From the NCBI RefSeq assembly GCF_021375795.1, contig NZ_JAEIOI010000001.1, forward strand, positions 744,001 through 808,000: a stretch of DNA of 64,000 bases. Reading direction: 5' to 3'. Positions 43,405 to 50,462 of the stretch are shown piece by piece. Every line of letters begins with the position of its first letter. Position 1 is the first letter of the stretch. A program made the translations under genes and the position numbers. The DNA comes from Pseudomonas anguilliseptica (GTDB lineage Bacteria > Pseudomonadota > Gammaproteobacteria > Pseudomonadales > Pseudomonadaceae). Below the pieces are notes generated by a model, which was not told the origin of the DNA, did no database searches, and saw only the letters and a list, made by a program, of their open reading frames with translations.

Positions 43405-44529
43405 ATGTCGACACGTCGTGATTTCATTAAACAGCTGACTGCCGTCGCCGGCCTGGGCGTGGTCGCTTCCATGGGCGTTGGCCTGAATGCGCCGCGTGTA
43501 CGAGCGGCGCTGGGCAACAGTTGGTATATGCCCGACGAGCATGCGCCGCAGGAGCGGGTGTTTCTCGCCTTCGCGGCCTCCAGTGCGGTGTGGGAGGACT
43601 GGGCAACGCCGGTCAACGATTGCATCGCTCTGCTGGCCAAGACCATCGCCAAGTACCAGCCGGTAACTGTGCTGTGCCGCGCCAATCAACTGACCCTGGC
43701 TCGGCAGAAGTGCGGCACGACTAATACCAAGTTCCTGACCATGCCGCTGGACGACATCTGGGTGCGTGACTATGGCGGTTGCTTTGTGGTCGATGGGCAG
43801 GGCGGTCGTGGCCTGGTCGACTTTCATTTCAACGGCTGGGGCGGCAAGCAGCGCGCCAGCAACGACACCCAGGTGGCCGATAACCTGAGCTACGAGCTGG
43901 ATGCCAGCTACATCGCCAGCCAACTGGTGGGTGAGGGCGGCGGTATCGAGGTGGATGGCCACGGCACGGCGATCATCACCGAGAGTTGCTGGGTCAACAG
44001 CAACCGCAACCCGGGCATGAGTCGCGCACAGATCGAGTCCGAGCTGAAGGCCAATCTGGGGCTGCGCAAAATCATCTGGCTGCCGGGGATCAAGGGCAAG
44101 GACATCACCGATGCCCATGTTGATTTCTACGCACGCTTCGTCAAACCTGGTGTGGTGATCGCCAATCTGGACAACGACCCCAAGTCCTACGATTACGCCG
44201 TGACGCGCACCCACCTGGACATTCTCAAGAACGCCACCGACGCCGACGGGCGTCGCCTGGTCGTGCACACCCTGCCGCCACCCTTGAAAGTGCGCAGCAA
44301 CGTCTACACCCGTAACAATCCGGATTTCGCGCCGGGTTATATCAATTACCTACCAATCAATGGCGCGGTGATTGCGCCGCAGTTCGGTGACTCGGCGGCC
44401 GACAAGTACTGTAAAGACCTGCTGACCCAGCTTTATCCGGGGCGTGTGGTGGTGCAGGTGAATATCGACCCGATCGCCGGTGGCGGTGGCGGCATTCACT
44501 GCGTAACCAAGAACATGCCGCGCCTGTAA
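43405..44529 (+). CDS. Tat-exported agmatine deiminase-family protein
   Basis: A 374-residue paralog of AguA with an N-terminal twin-arginine signal (MSTRRDFIKQLTAVAGLGVV, R4R5, then a hydrophobic stretch ending near RVRA). The catalytic domain is intact: DDIWVRDYGGCFV, FNGWGGKQ, EGGGIEVDGHGTAIITE, DAHVDFYARFV, and the nucleophile C366 in AGGGGGIHCVTKNMP. It is therefore predicted to act in the periplasm, exported folded by Tat. It lies 56 bp after the binding protein gene and likely shares its operon. The substrate may be agmatine or a related guanidino compound; the family also contains peptidylarginine deiminases. Confidence 0.88.
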   Translation: MSTRRDFIKQLTAVAGLGVVASMGVGLNAPRVRAALGNSWYMPDEHAPQERVFLAFAASSAVWEDWATPVNDCIALLAKTIAKYQPVTVLCRANQLTLARQKCGTTNTKFLTMPLDDIWVRDYGGCFVVDGQGGRGLVDFHFNGWGGKQRASNDTQVADNLSYELDASYIASQLVGEGGGIEVDGHGTAIITESCWVNSNRNPGMSRAQIESELKANLGLRKIIWLPGIKGKDITDAHVDFYARFVKPGVVIANLDNDPKSYDYAVTRTHLDILKNATDADGRRLVVHTLPPPLKVRSNVYTRNNPDFAPGYINYLPINGAVIAPQFGDSAADKYCKDLLTQLYPGRVVVQVNIDPIAGGGGGIHCVTKNMPRL

Positions 44530-44533
44530 TTGG

Positions 44534-44986
44534 TCAGTGGGCCGACTGTTCGAGGCGCAGGTGCAGAATCGGAAAAGGCCGTCCGCCATCATCCAGTGGT
44601 GAGCGGCCTGCTACTGCGAAGCCCTGGCTCAGGTAGAAGTCCAACGCCTTGGGGTTCTGTTCGTTGACGTCGACCTGGTTTGCGCCAAGGCGCACCACTG
44701 CGTCGTTGAGCAGGGTACGGCCTATGCCCGTGCCGTGCTTCTGCGGGTCAACGAACAGCATCTCGATCTTGCCTTCTGCATAGCCGAGAAAACCGCTGAC
44801 ATTGCCATCCGCGCCACGGATGCAGCTGAGCTGAACCTGGGGGAAGTACTGCTCGATCAGCAAAGGTTTGAGCAGTTGAATATCGTGCTCTTCGAGAAAG
44901 TCGTGGGTGGCGCGTACTGCCGCCTCCCACACTTCAAGCATGCGCGGGAAGTCGCTGGAATGGGGTGTTTCGACCAAGTGTGGCAT
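44534..44986 (-). CDS. GNAT-family N-acetyltransferase
   Basis: A 150-residue GNAT acetyltransferase. The acetyl-CoA-binding motif is MLFVDPQKHGTGIGRTLLND, preceded by DFPRMLEVWEAAVRATHDFL and followed by NEQNPKALDFYLSQGF, as in YjaB-type enzymes. I chose the ATG at 44986 (MPHLVETP); no strong ribosome-binding site is seen. The substrate is unknown. It converges with the Tat deiminase and lies only 20 bp downstream of the ADH terminator, so its own promoter is unclear. Confidence 0.85.
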   Translation of the reverse strand: MPHLVETPHSSDFPRMLEVWEAAVRATHDFLEEHDIQLLKPLLIEQYFPQVQLSCIRGADGNVSGFLGYAEGKIEMLFVDPQKHGTGIGRTLLNDAVVRLGANQVDVNEQNPKALDFYLSQGFAVAGRSPLDDGGRPFPILHLRLEQSAH

Positions 44987-45006
44987 GTGTGGCTCATGGG
45001 GCGGTG

Positions 45007-45037
45007 AAAAAGGGCAAATCATGCGACTGATTTGCCC
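45007..45037 (-). terminator. Rho-independent terminator of the alcohol dehydrogenase
   Basis: On the minus strand GGGCAAATC-8-GATTTGCCC forms a 9-bp stem followed by TTTTT, immediately after the ADH stop at 45044. Confidence 0.88.
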
Positions 45038-45043
45038 CTGTTG

Positions 45044-46078
45044 TCACTTGCTGGCATCCAGCACCACGCGGTAGCGCGCTTTACCGGCACGCAGGTGGTC
45101 GATGGCCTCGTTGACTTTGCTCATGGGGAAGTGCTCGACCTGCGGCAGGATTTGATGGCGCGCGCAGAACTCCAGCATGGTCGCCATGTTGCTGGGGGAG
45201 CCGACCGGTGAGCCAGACAGGCTCTTCTGTTTTGGAATCAGATTGAACACATGCACCGGGATGGCGCTGGGCACGATGCCAACAAAGTGCAGGCGGCCTT
45301 TGCCGCTGAGGGTGCCGAGCATGGCGTTCCAGTCCAGGTCGGCGCTGGCGGTGACCAGCAGGAAGTCCAGGCTGCCGGCAATCGCCTTGAGTGCCGCACT
45401 GTCGGTGGAAGCGACTACCTTGTGCGCGCCCAGGCGTTTGGCTTCATCCTGTTTGTTCAGTGATGAGGTGAAGGCGGTGACTTCGCAGCCCCAGGCATTC
45501 AGAAAGCCCAGCGCCAGATGGCCGAGGCCGCCGATACCGACTACGCCGACCTTGTCAGTGGGTTTCACGTTGAAATCCAGCAGCGGGCTGAACACCGTGG
45601 AGCCGGCGCAGAACAGCGGGCCTACCAGTGCTGGATCAAGGCCGTCAGGCAGCGCTACCGCCCAGGCCCAGTGACTGCGCAGGCGGTCGGCGAAACCGCC
45701 GTTGCTGCCGACAATGGTCGGTTTTACCGTGCCGCATAGTTGGTGCGAACCTTCCATGCACGAGCTGCAATGCATGCAGCTGCCCTTGTACCAGCCGATG
45801 CCCACCCGTTGCCCGAGCTTCAGGCCACGGGCCTGCGGGCCGAGGCGTACCACGGTGCCGACCACTTCATGACCGGGAATAAAGGGGTAGCGCGCATTGC
45901 CCCATTCGTTGTCGATCATCGACTGGTCAGAGTGGCAGATGCCGCAGTATTCCACGGCCACCTCGACCTCTTCGGCACCCAGCGGGCCGGGGTCATAACT
46001 GTGCGGTTCGAGGGGCGCGCCGGGGGCTTTGGCAGCCCAGCCGGTAAAGGTGTCGACGATGGATTCGGACGAACTCAT
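45044..46078 (-). CDS. Zinc-dependent NAD(P) alcohol dehydrogenase (YahK-like)
   Basis: A 344-residue medium-chain dehydrogenase/reductase. The catalytic zinc ligands are C45 (EYCGICHSDQ) with H70 and E71 (IPGHEVVG). The structural zinc uses C101, C104, C107 and C115. The cofactor loop is VGIGGLGHLALG. Overall it looks like the cinnamyl-alcohol-dehydrogenase/YahK group, which reduces aldehydes with NADPH. It is followed by a strong terminator and transcribed divergently from rluE. Confidence 0.94.
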   Translation of the reverse strand: MSSSESIVDTFTGWAAKAPGAPLEPHSYDPGPLGAEEVEVAVEYCGICHSDQSMIDNEWGNARYPFIPGHEVVGTVVRLGPQARGLKLGQRVGIGWYKGSCMHCSSCMEGSHQLCGTVKPTIVGSNGGFADRLRSHWAWAVALPDGLDPALVGPLFCAGSTVFSPLLDFNVKPTDKVGVVGIGGLGHLALGFLNAWGCEVTAFTSSLNKQDEAKRLGAHKVVASTDSAALKAIAGSLDFLLVTASADLDWNAMLGTLSGKGRLHFVGIVPSAIPVHVFNLIPKQKSLSGSPVGSPSNMATMLEFCARHQILPQVEHFPMSKVNEAIDHLRAGKARYRVVLDASK

Positions 46079-46219
46079 AACAATGGCCTCGGGACGGGAA
46101 ACACAACCCTGCCAGCATAGCCCGCTACGCCGCTGCAGGTTGCGCCGATCACTCAGCCTGATAGTTCAACCGTGGCCTCGGTTACACTGGCCGCCTAGTA
46201 ACCTGTTGCTGGATCACCT

Positions 46220-46852
46220 ATGTCGCGCCCACCTCGTCCTGCGTCCTCCCGTCCGCACAGCGGTAAACCTGCCGTGCGCCGTGTGGCCAAGGCACCACCT
46301 GCCGAGCCGCGTTTGCTGGTGCTGAACAAGCCGTTCGACGTACTTACCCAGTTCAACGACGAGCAAGGTCGCGCCACCCTCAAGGATTTTGTCGATGTGC
46401 CTGGCGTTTATCCGGCTGGCCGGCTGGACCGTGACAGCGAGGGCCTGCTGCTGCTGACCAATGATGGCGGTCTGCAGGCGCGTATCGCCGACCCCAAGCA
46501 CAAACTGGCGAAAACCTATTGGGTGCAGGTGGAGGGCGAGCCGAGCGAGGCGCAGTTGCAGCAGCTGCGCGACGGTGTGCAGTTGAATGACGGCCCGACC
46601 CTGCCGGCCGAAGTACGGTTACTGGATGAGCCGCAGCTGTGGGAGCGCAACCCGCCGGTGCGTTTTCGTAAAAGCATCCCGACGGCCTGGCTGGAACTGG
46701 TGATTCGTGAGGGGCGCAACCGTCAGGTGCGACGCATGACGGCGGCCGTGGGCCTGCCGACCCTGCGCCTGGTGCGCGTACGTATTGGTCCGTTCAGCCT
46801 GGACGGCTTGCAGCCCGGAGAGTGGCGCGAAGTGCCGGCCCGGCTGAGCTGA
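46220..46852 (+). CDS. rluE: 23S rRNA pseudouridine synthase E
   Basis: A 210-residue RsuA/RluE-type pseudouridine synthase. The catalytic aspartate is D70 in [19 protein letters not shown]. Other motifs are [25 protein letters not shown] and [20 protein letters not shown]. It lacks the N-terminal S4 domain, as expected for RluE (modifies U2457 in E. coli). A basic, proline-rich N-terminal tail of about 28 residues precedes the core. Its stop abuts the convergent globin stop with no spacer. Confidence 0.93.
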   Translation: MSRPPRPASSRPHSGKPAVRRVAKAPPAEPRLLVLNKPFDVLTQFNDEQGRATLKDFVDVPGVYPAGRLDRDSEGLLLLTNDGGLQARIADPKHKLAKTYWVQVEGEPSEAQLQQLRDGVQLNDGPTLPAEVRLLDEPQLWERNPPVRFRKSIPTAWLELVIREGRNRQVRRMTAAVGLPTLRLVRVRIGPFSLDGLQPGEWREVPARLS

Positions 46853-47245
46853 TCAGTAGCCGGCTTTGATCACCGCGATACCTTTTTCCAGTACCTCATT
46901 CCAGGCGTTACGGGTTTTGCTGCAGCACTGCTGATCATGCTCGCCGATGGTGCGCAGCAACGCCTGCTGCCACAGCACATACAGCTCTGGGCGAATATCC
47001 ATGGCCGCACGGGAGTGGCTGCAGCCCAGTGCGCGCAGCTTGGTGTCTGGCATACCGCGGGCATGCATCACCAGGTTGAGAATGCCCTGGCGCAGCAGCA
47101 GCTTTTGCCCGTTCATCTCGGTATTAACGAACTTCTCGCGCACCTCGGGTGAGCTGGCGAGGAAGTGGCGGTAGAAACTGTCAAAGAAGTCAGGGCTGGC
47201 GCAGCAGCGGCCATAGCTCTGCATCACCAGATCAGCGGGGGACAT
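46853..47245 (-). CDS. Globin-like protein
   Basis: A 130-residue single-domain protein with globin-type helix pattern: DFFDSFYRHFLASSPEVREK is the E. coli/Pseudomonas globin-like start with the CD-region phenylalanine, and ALGCSHSRAAMDIRPELYVL carries the likely proximal histidine. The C-terminal part is HDQQCCSKTRNAWNEVLEKG. It probably binds heme; roles in oxygen or NO handling are known in the family but not shown here. A five-cysteine content (two CC pairs) is notable. Confidence 0.75.
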   Translation of the reverse strand: MSPADLVMQSYGRCCASPDFFDSFYRHFLASSPEVREKFVNTEMNGQKLLLRQGILNLVMHARGMPDTKLRALGCSHSRAAMDIRPELYVLWQQALLRTIGEHDQQCCSKTRNAWNEVLEKGIAVIKAGY

Positions 47246-47315
47246 GAAAACTCCTGGGCAACGACTGAAGACCGCAGGCGAGTGCGGTCAGGAACCACTA
47301 GGCGCGCTGGGCTTG

Positions 47316-47534
47316 TCAGCCGTGGATGTCGCGAGCGGTTTCGATGATGTAGGTGATGATCGGCTTGGCCAGAAAAGCGAACAGGCACAGGCCCAGGGTG
47401 AGGAACAGAATGGCAGTGCCCATGCGGCCGGCTTTGGACTTCTTGGCCAGGTCCCAGATGATGAAGAACATGAACAGAATCAGCCCGCCCACCAGGGCGT
47501 ACATCATCAGCGATTCAAATTGTTCGGTTTCCAT
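47316..47534 (-). CDS. DUF2788 small membrane protein
   Basis: A 72-residue protein with two membrane helices (MYALVGGLILFMFFIIWDLA and GTAILFLTLGLCLFAFLAKP) linked by a basic KKSKAGRMG loop. This is the DUF2788 family, conserved in pseudomonads and of unknown function. A well-formed promoter lies about 90 bp upstream. Confidence 0.88.
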   Translation of the reverse strand: METEQFESLMMYALVGGLILFMFFIIWDLAKKSKAGRMGTAILFLTLGLCLFAFLAKPIITYIIETARDIHG

Positions 47535-47620
47535 TCGGGCCTCGTGAACCTGCAGGTGCTCGGCTGGGTGCCGAAAATCGATGCGAAGGCGGGCGCGGTG
47601 ATGCTCGCCAGAGGGCAGCG

Positions 47621-47649
47621 ATTATACGCGCCGAGGGCGGCCCTGCCAG
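47621..47649 (-). promoter_or_regulatory. Promoter for the DUF2788 gene
   Basis: On the minus strand CTGGCA (47649-47644), a 17-bp spacer and TATAAT (47626-47621) form a good sigma-70 promoter, 86 bp before the DUF2788 ATG. Confidence 0.6.
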
Positions 47650-47673
47650 CCGCGTGTGGCGAGGGTGCGGCGA

Positions 47674-48162
47674 TCAGCCGCGCAGGTGCTGCAAGGGCAG
47701 CTGTGTAGTGGAGAGAATCTGCTGCAGAACGAAGCTGGAGCGCACGCTGGATACGCCTTCGATGCGGGTCAGGGTGCCCAGCAGCAGCTTCTGGTAGTGA
47801 TCCATGTCCGGCACCACCACCTTGAGTTGATAGTCGGCGTCCATCCCGGTCACCAGGCAGCATTCGAGCACTTCTGGGCATTTGCGGATTTCGGCCTGGA
47901 AGTGCTCGAAGCGTTCAGGAGTGTGCCGGTCCATGCCGATCAGCACATAGGCGGTCAGCGTCAGACCGAGCTGCTTGCGGTCAAGCAAGGCGACCTGGCC
48001 GAGGATGTAGCCATCGTCCTGCAACTGCTTGACCCGCCGCGAACAAGGCGAGGGCGACAGGCCGATGCGCTCGGCCAGGTCCTGGTTGGACAAGGTGGCA
48101 TCGCGCTGCAATTCGGCGAGGATATTCAGGTCGTAGCGATCAAGTCTGTTCATCTTTGCCAT
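47674..48162 (-). CDS. Lrp/AsnC-family transcriptional regulator
   Basis: A 162-residue Lrp-type regulator. The N-terminal HTH includes LSNQDLAERIGLSPSPCSRR, and the C-terminal RAM (ligand) domain includes CPEVLECCLVTGMDADYQLK and SSVRSSFVLQQI. It is a single gene; amino acids are the likely effectors. An alternative ATG lies three codons downstream at 48153. An AT-rich spacer follows upstream (48163-48230), where its promoter probably lies. Confidence 0.92.
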   Translation of the reverse strand: MAKMNRLDRYDLNILAELQRDATLSNQDLAERIGLSPSPCSRRVKQLQDDGYILGQVALLDRKQLGLTLTAYVLIGMDRHTPERFEHFQAEIRKCPEVLECCLVTGMDADYQLKVVVPDMDHYQKLLLGTLTRIEGVSSVRSSFVLQQILSTTQLPLQHLRG

Positions 48163-48432
48163 GCTTTTGTTTTTTGATTGCTGATAATCATGCGCTTGTG
48201 GTGATTAATTGCGCAAGTGATGGCTATATCAGCAATGTTCGCAATCTTTCACTGCGCCATCAGGCGTAAGCTTTACCTCAACTTCAAGGCCCGGACGACA
48301 CGTCCAGCCGCTTCGCCCAATCAGGTGAGCGGTCGCCGCCGATCCCACCGGATCGGCACGGCACCCGGGTCCGAACTGCCCAACCAGGCAGGCGAAGAAA
48401 AGGCGTTACCATCGCCACAATGACGGACACGC
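48163..48432. other. Gene-free spacer with possible plus-strand transcript
   Basis: About 270 bp between the Lrp gene and the terminator at 48433 hold no credible gene. The left part is AT-rich (TGATAATCATGCGC). The right part is GC-rich with dyads such as CCGATCC/GGATCGG around 48338-48356. A plus-strand frame at 48217-48423 lacks a ribosome-binding site and family features. Confidence 0.4.
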
Positions 48433-48461
48433 AAAAAAGGGAGGCCTCGGCCTCCCTTTTT
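48433..48461. terminator. Bidirectional rho-independent terminator
   Basis: AAAAAAGGGAGGCC and GGCCTCCCTTTTT form a long stem with A- and T-runs on both sides, so it can act on both strands. On the minus strand it ends the MAPEG gene. On the plus strand no upstream gene is annotated. Confidence 0.85.
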
Positions 48462-48476
48462 GTTGCTTGGGATTAA

Positions 48477-48899
48477 TCAGCCCGCCAGGCCGGCGAACTG
48501 CAGCAGCCACCAGGCGAGAATCGCCAGTTGTACGAAGAACGCGGCAAAGCGCAGCCAGACAAACAGCGGGCTGGTGCTGATCAGATGCATCAGGCTCTGG
48601 AACAGGCGCGCACCGAGCAACAGTAGGGCCAGCGGCTCGGTGATGTCGGTCTGCGCGCTGGCCATGGCATAAAGCAGCAGTGCGGCCTGTAGCGGCAGGT
48701 TCTCCAGGCAGTTGGCGTGGGTGCGAACCAGGCGTTGGCCAAAGTTGCTGGGGGTGTTGCTGCCATCAGGGTTGAAGGCATTGACGGCCATCTTGCCGCT
48801 GAGCACCAGCAAGCCGCGCTGGTTGACCAGTAGAACAATCAGCAGCAGGGCCCAGGCGACCAGGCCAAGCAGGGCCGTGGCGGTTGCAGTCAGGGTCAT
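48477..48899 (-). CDS. MAPEG-family membrane protein
   Basis: A 140-residue protein with four hydrophobic helices, including LGLVAWALLLIVLLVNQ and AFFVQLAILAWWLLQFAG. It has the MAPEG hallmark region RLVRTHANCLENLPLQAALL. Members are membrane-bound glutathione or eicosanoid-type enzymes; bacterial roles are mostly unproven. A bidirectional terminator follows the stop. Confidence 0.88.
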   Translation of the reverse strand: MTLTATATALLGLVAWALLLIVLLVNQRGLLVLSGKMAVNAFNPDGSNTPSNFGQRLVRTHANCLENLPLQAALLLYAMASAQTDITEPLALLLLGARLFQSLMHLISTSPLFVWLRFAAFFVQLAILAWWLLQFAGLAG

Positions 48900-48968
48900 G
48901 GGTTCGCTCCTTGGTTTTCTTGTTGTGGGGTGGGGCGAAAGCAGTCTACGGGTTTTAGAGTATTTGCT

Positions 48969-49874
48969 CTAGTCGGGTGCCTGCGCAGTACCTGGAGGGC
49001 TGACCACACTGCCAGGGTCGGCATGCACCAGCACTTCGGCGCGTGGGTAGTGCTCGTGAATCGCTTTCTCCACTGCCACGCAGTGGTTGTGCGCTTCCGA
49101 TAAACTCATTTCGCCGGGCAGTTCCAAATGCAGCTGGACGAACCAGCGTGTGCCGGAGATGCGTGTGCGCAGGTCGTGGGAGCCGAGCACACCGGGTACG
49201 GCGTTGGCCAGTTCATACATGTGCTGCGAGGTTTCGCTGGGCAGTTCCTCGTCCATCAGTACGGCGATCGAGCCGCGCACGATGCTGATGGCGCTCCAGA
49301 AAATGTAGAAAGCGATGCCGATGGCGAAGATCGCGTCCATCTGCTGCCAGCCGAAGCGGGTCAGTAGCAGCGCGAGAAGGATGCTGCTGTTGAGCAGGAT
49401 GTCGGAGCGGTAGTGCAACGAGTCGGCATGGATGGCGGTAGAACCGGTTTCGCGTACCACCTTGCGTTGAAAGGTCAGCAGGGCGATGGTCAATGCCAGC
49501 GACAGCAACATGACCGCGATACCCACGCCTTCGGCTTCCAGCGGTTGCGGCGTTTGCAGGCGCTCGATGCCCTGCAGGCCGATGAGCACGGCGCTGACAC
49601 CGATGAACAGCGCCTGGCCCAACCCTGCCAGGGCTTCGGCCTTGCCGTGGCCATAGCGGTGATCATCGTCCGCCGGGCGCAGGGCGAAGTGCACCGCGAT
49701 CAGGTTGATCAGCGAGGCGGCGCTATCGAGCAGCGAGTCGGTAAGCCCGGCCAGCAAGCTGACCGAGCCGCTCAACCACCAGGCAAGTGCCTTGGCCAGC
49801 ACCAGAGTCAAGGCTACCGCCAGCGCTGCCTGAGTGGCCAGGCGCATCAGCCTGGCGTGGTGAGGGTTGGCCAT
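48969..49874 (-). CDS. Cation diffusion facilitator (FieF-like metal efflux)
   Basis: A 301-residue CDF transporter that exports divalent metals such as Zn(II) or Fe(II) in exchange for protons. Six membrane helices are followed by a cytoplasmic C-terminal domain. Metal-site motifs are SLLAGLTDSLLDSAASLINL in helix 2 and HADSLHYRSDI in helix 5. The C-terminal domain includes SLSEAHNHCVAVEKAIHEHY, where further zinc ligands occur in FieF. The ATG at 49874 begins MANPHHARLMR; a longer upstream frame would overlap the lipoprotein gene. The lipoprotein gene stops 4 bp upstream, so the two are likely cotranscribed. Confidence 0.93.
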   Translation of the reverse strand: MANPHHARLMRLATQAALAVALTLVLAKALAWWLSGSVSLLAGLTDSLLDSAASLINLIAVHFALRPADDDHRYGHGKAEALAGLGQALFIGVSAVLIGLQGIERLQTPQPLEAEGVGIAVMLLSLALTIALLTFQRKVVRETGSTAIHADSLHYRSDILLNSSILLALLLTRFGWQQMDAIFAIGIAFYIFWSAISIVRGSIAVLMDEELPSETSQHMYELANAVPGVLGSHDLRTRISGTRWFVQLHLELPGEMSLSEAHNHCVAVEKAIHEHYPRAEVLVHADPGSVVSPPGTAQAPD

Positions 49875-49878
49875 GGAT

Positions 49879-50298
49879 TCAGGCGGCCGGACGCAGGCCG
49901 TAGGCTGCCAGTTGCTCAACGCTGCCGCTGTGCTGGATCAGGCGCGGGTCATCCAGCGGCAGGCTGTGGCCGGTTTGTACCTCGATCAGCGTCTTGAGCT
50001 TGCCCGCGTCGATCTTGCCGTCGGCATCCACCACGTTCTGCAGGTCTTGTGGATCCACCTGGGAGGTCAGGCCGCCGGGCAGGTAGATTGCGCCACTGGC
50101 GAAGTCGATGCCGAAGGCAATCAGCCCAGGGATGACATAAAACAGAATGCCGATGGCGTTGAGCCCAGCGACCACAGGGTCGATGCGGCCTTCGATCTGG
50201 CCACGGCGGTCTGGGAAGAACAGGGTGCCGCAGGCGCTCAGTTGGGTAAGCAGAGTGGCGACGAGAAGGCCACCGATAACGCGGGTTTGGGTGCGCAT
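49879..50298 (-). CDS. Predicted lipoprotein, function unknown
   Basis: A 139-residue protein with a lipoprotein signal: VIGGLLVATLLTQLSACGTL, with the lipobox LSAC. One further hydrophobic stretch (LNAIGILFYVIPGLIAFGID) may be a membrane segment. The rest includes GAIYLPGG and a helical tail. I do not recognise a family. It ends 4 bp before the CDF transporter start. Confidence 0.75.
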   Translation of the reverse strand: MRTQTRVIGGLLVATLLTQLSACGTLFFPDRRGQIEGRIDPVVAGLNAIGILFYVIPGLIAFGIDFASGAIYLPGGLTSQVDPQDLQNVVDADGKIDAGKLKTLIEVQTGHSLPLDDPRLIQHSGSVEQLAAYGLRPAA

Positions 50299-50433
50299 TG
50301 AACATCTCCATGGAAAAAGTGGCGCAACTATACCAATGCCTGTATTGCAATGCCGCTGCGTCAGGCGCTGCCGACGCGATCACGCGTCGTGGCCTGAGCC
50401 TCAGACAGCGGCAATGGCCCAGCGGTTCGCGGT

Positions 50434-50439
50434 TATAAT
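50434..50439 (+). promoter_or_regulatory. Candidate -10 box for hrpB
   Basis: A perfect TATAAT 24 bp before the hrpB ATG. The -35 region 17 bp upstream (GCAATG) is weak. Confidence 0.45.
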
Positions 50440-50462
50440 CGTGGCCCTTGAATGGAGCCTGC

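Noticed and set aside
47270..47289. GACCGCA/TGCGGTC hairpin near the DUF2788 gene as a terminator
   Set aside because: The 7-bp stem has no T-run on either side, so it is not a convincing terminator.
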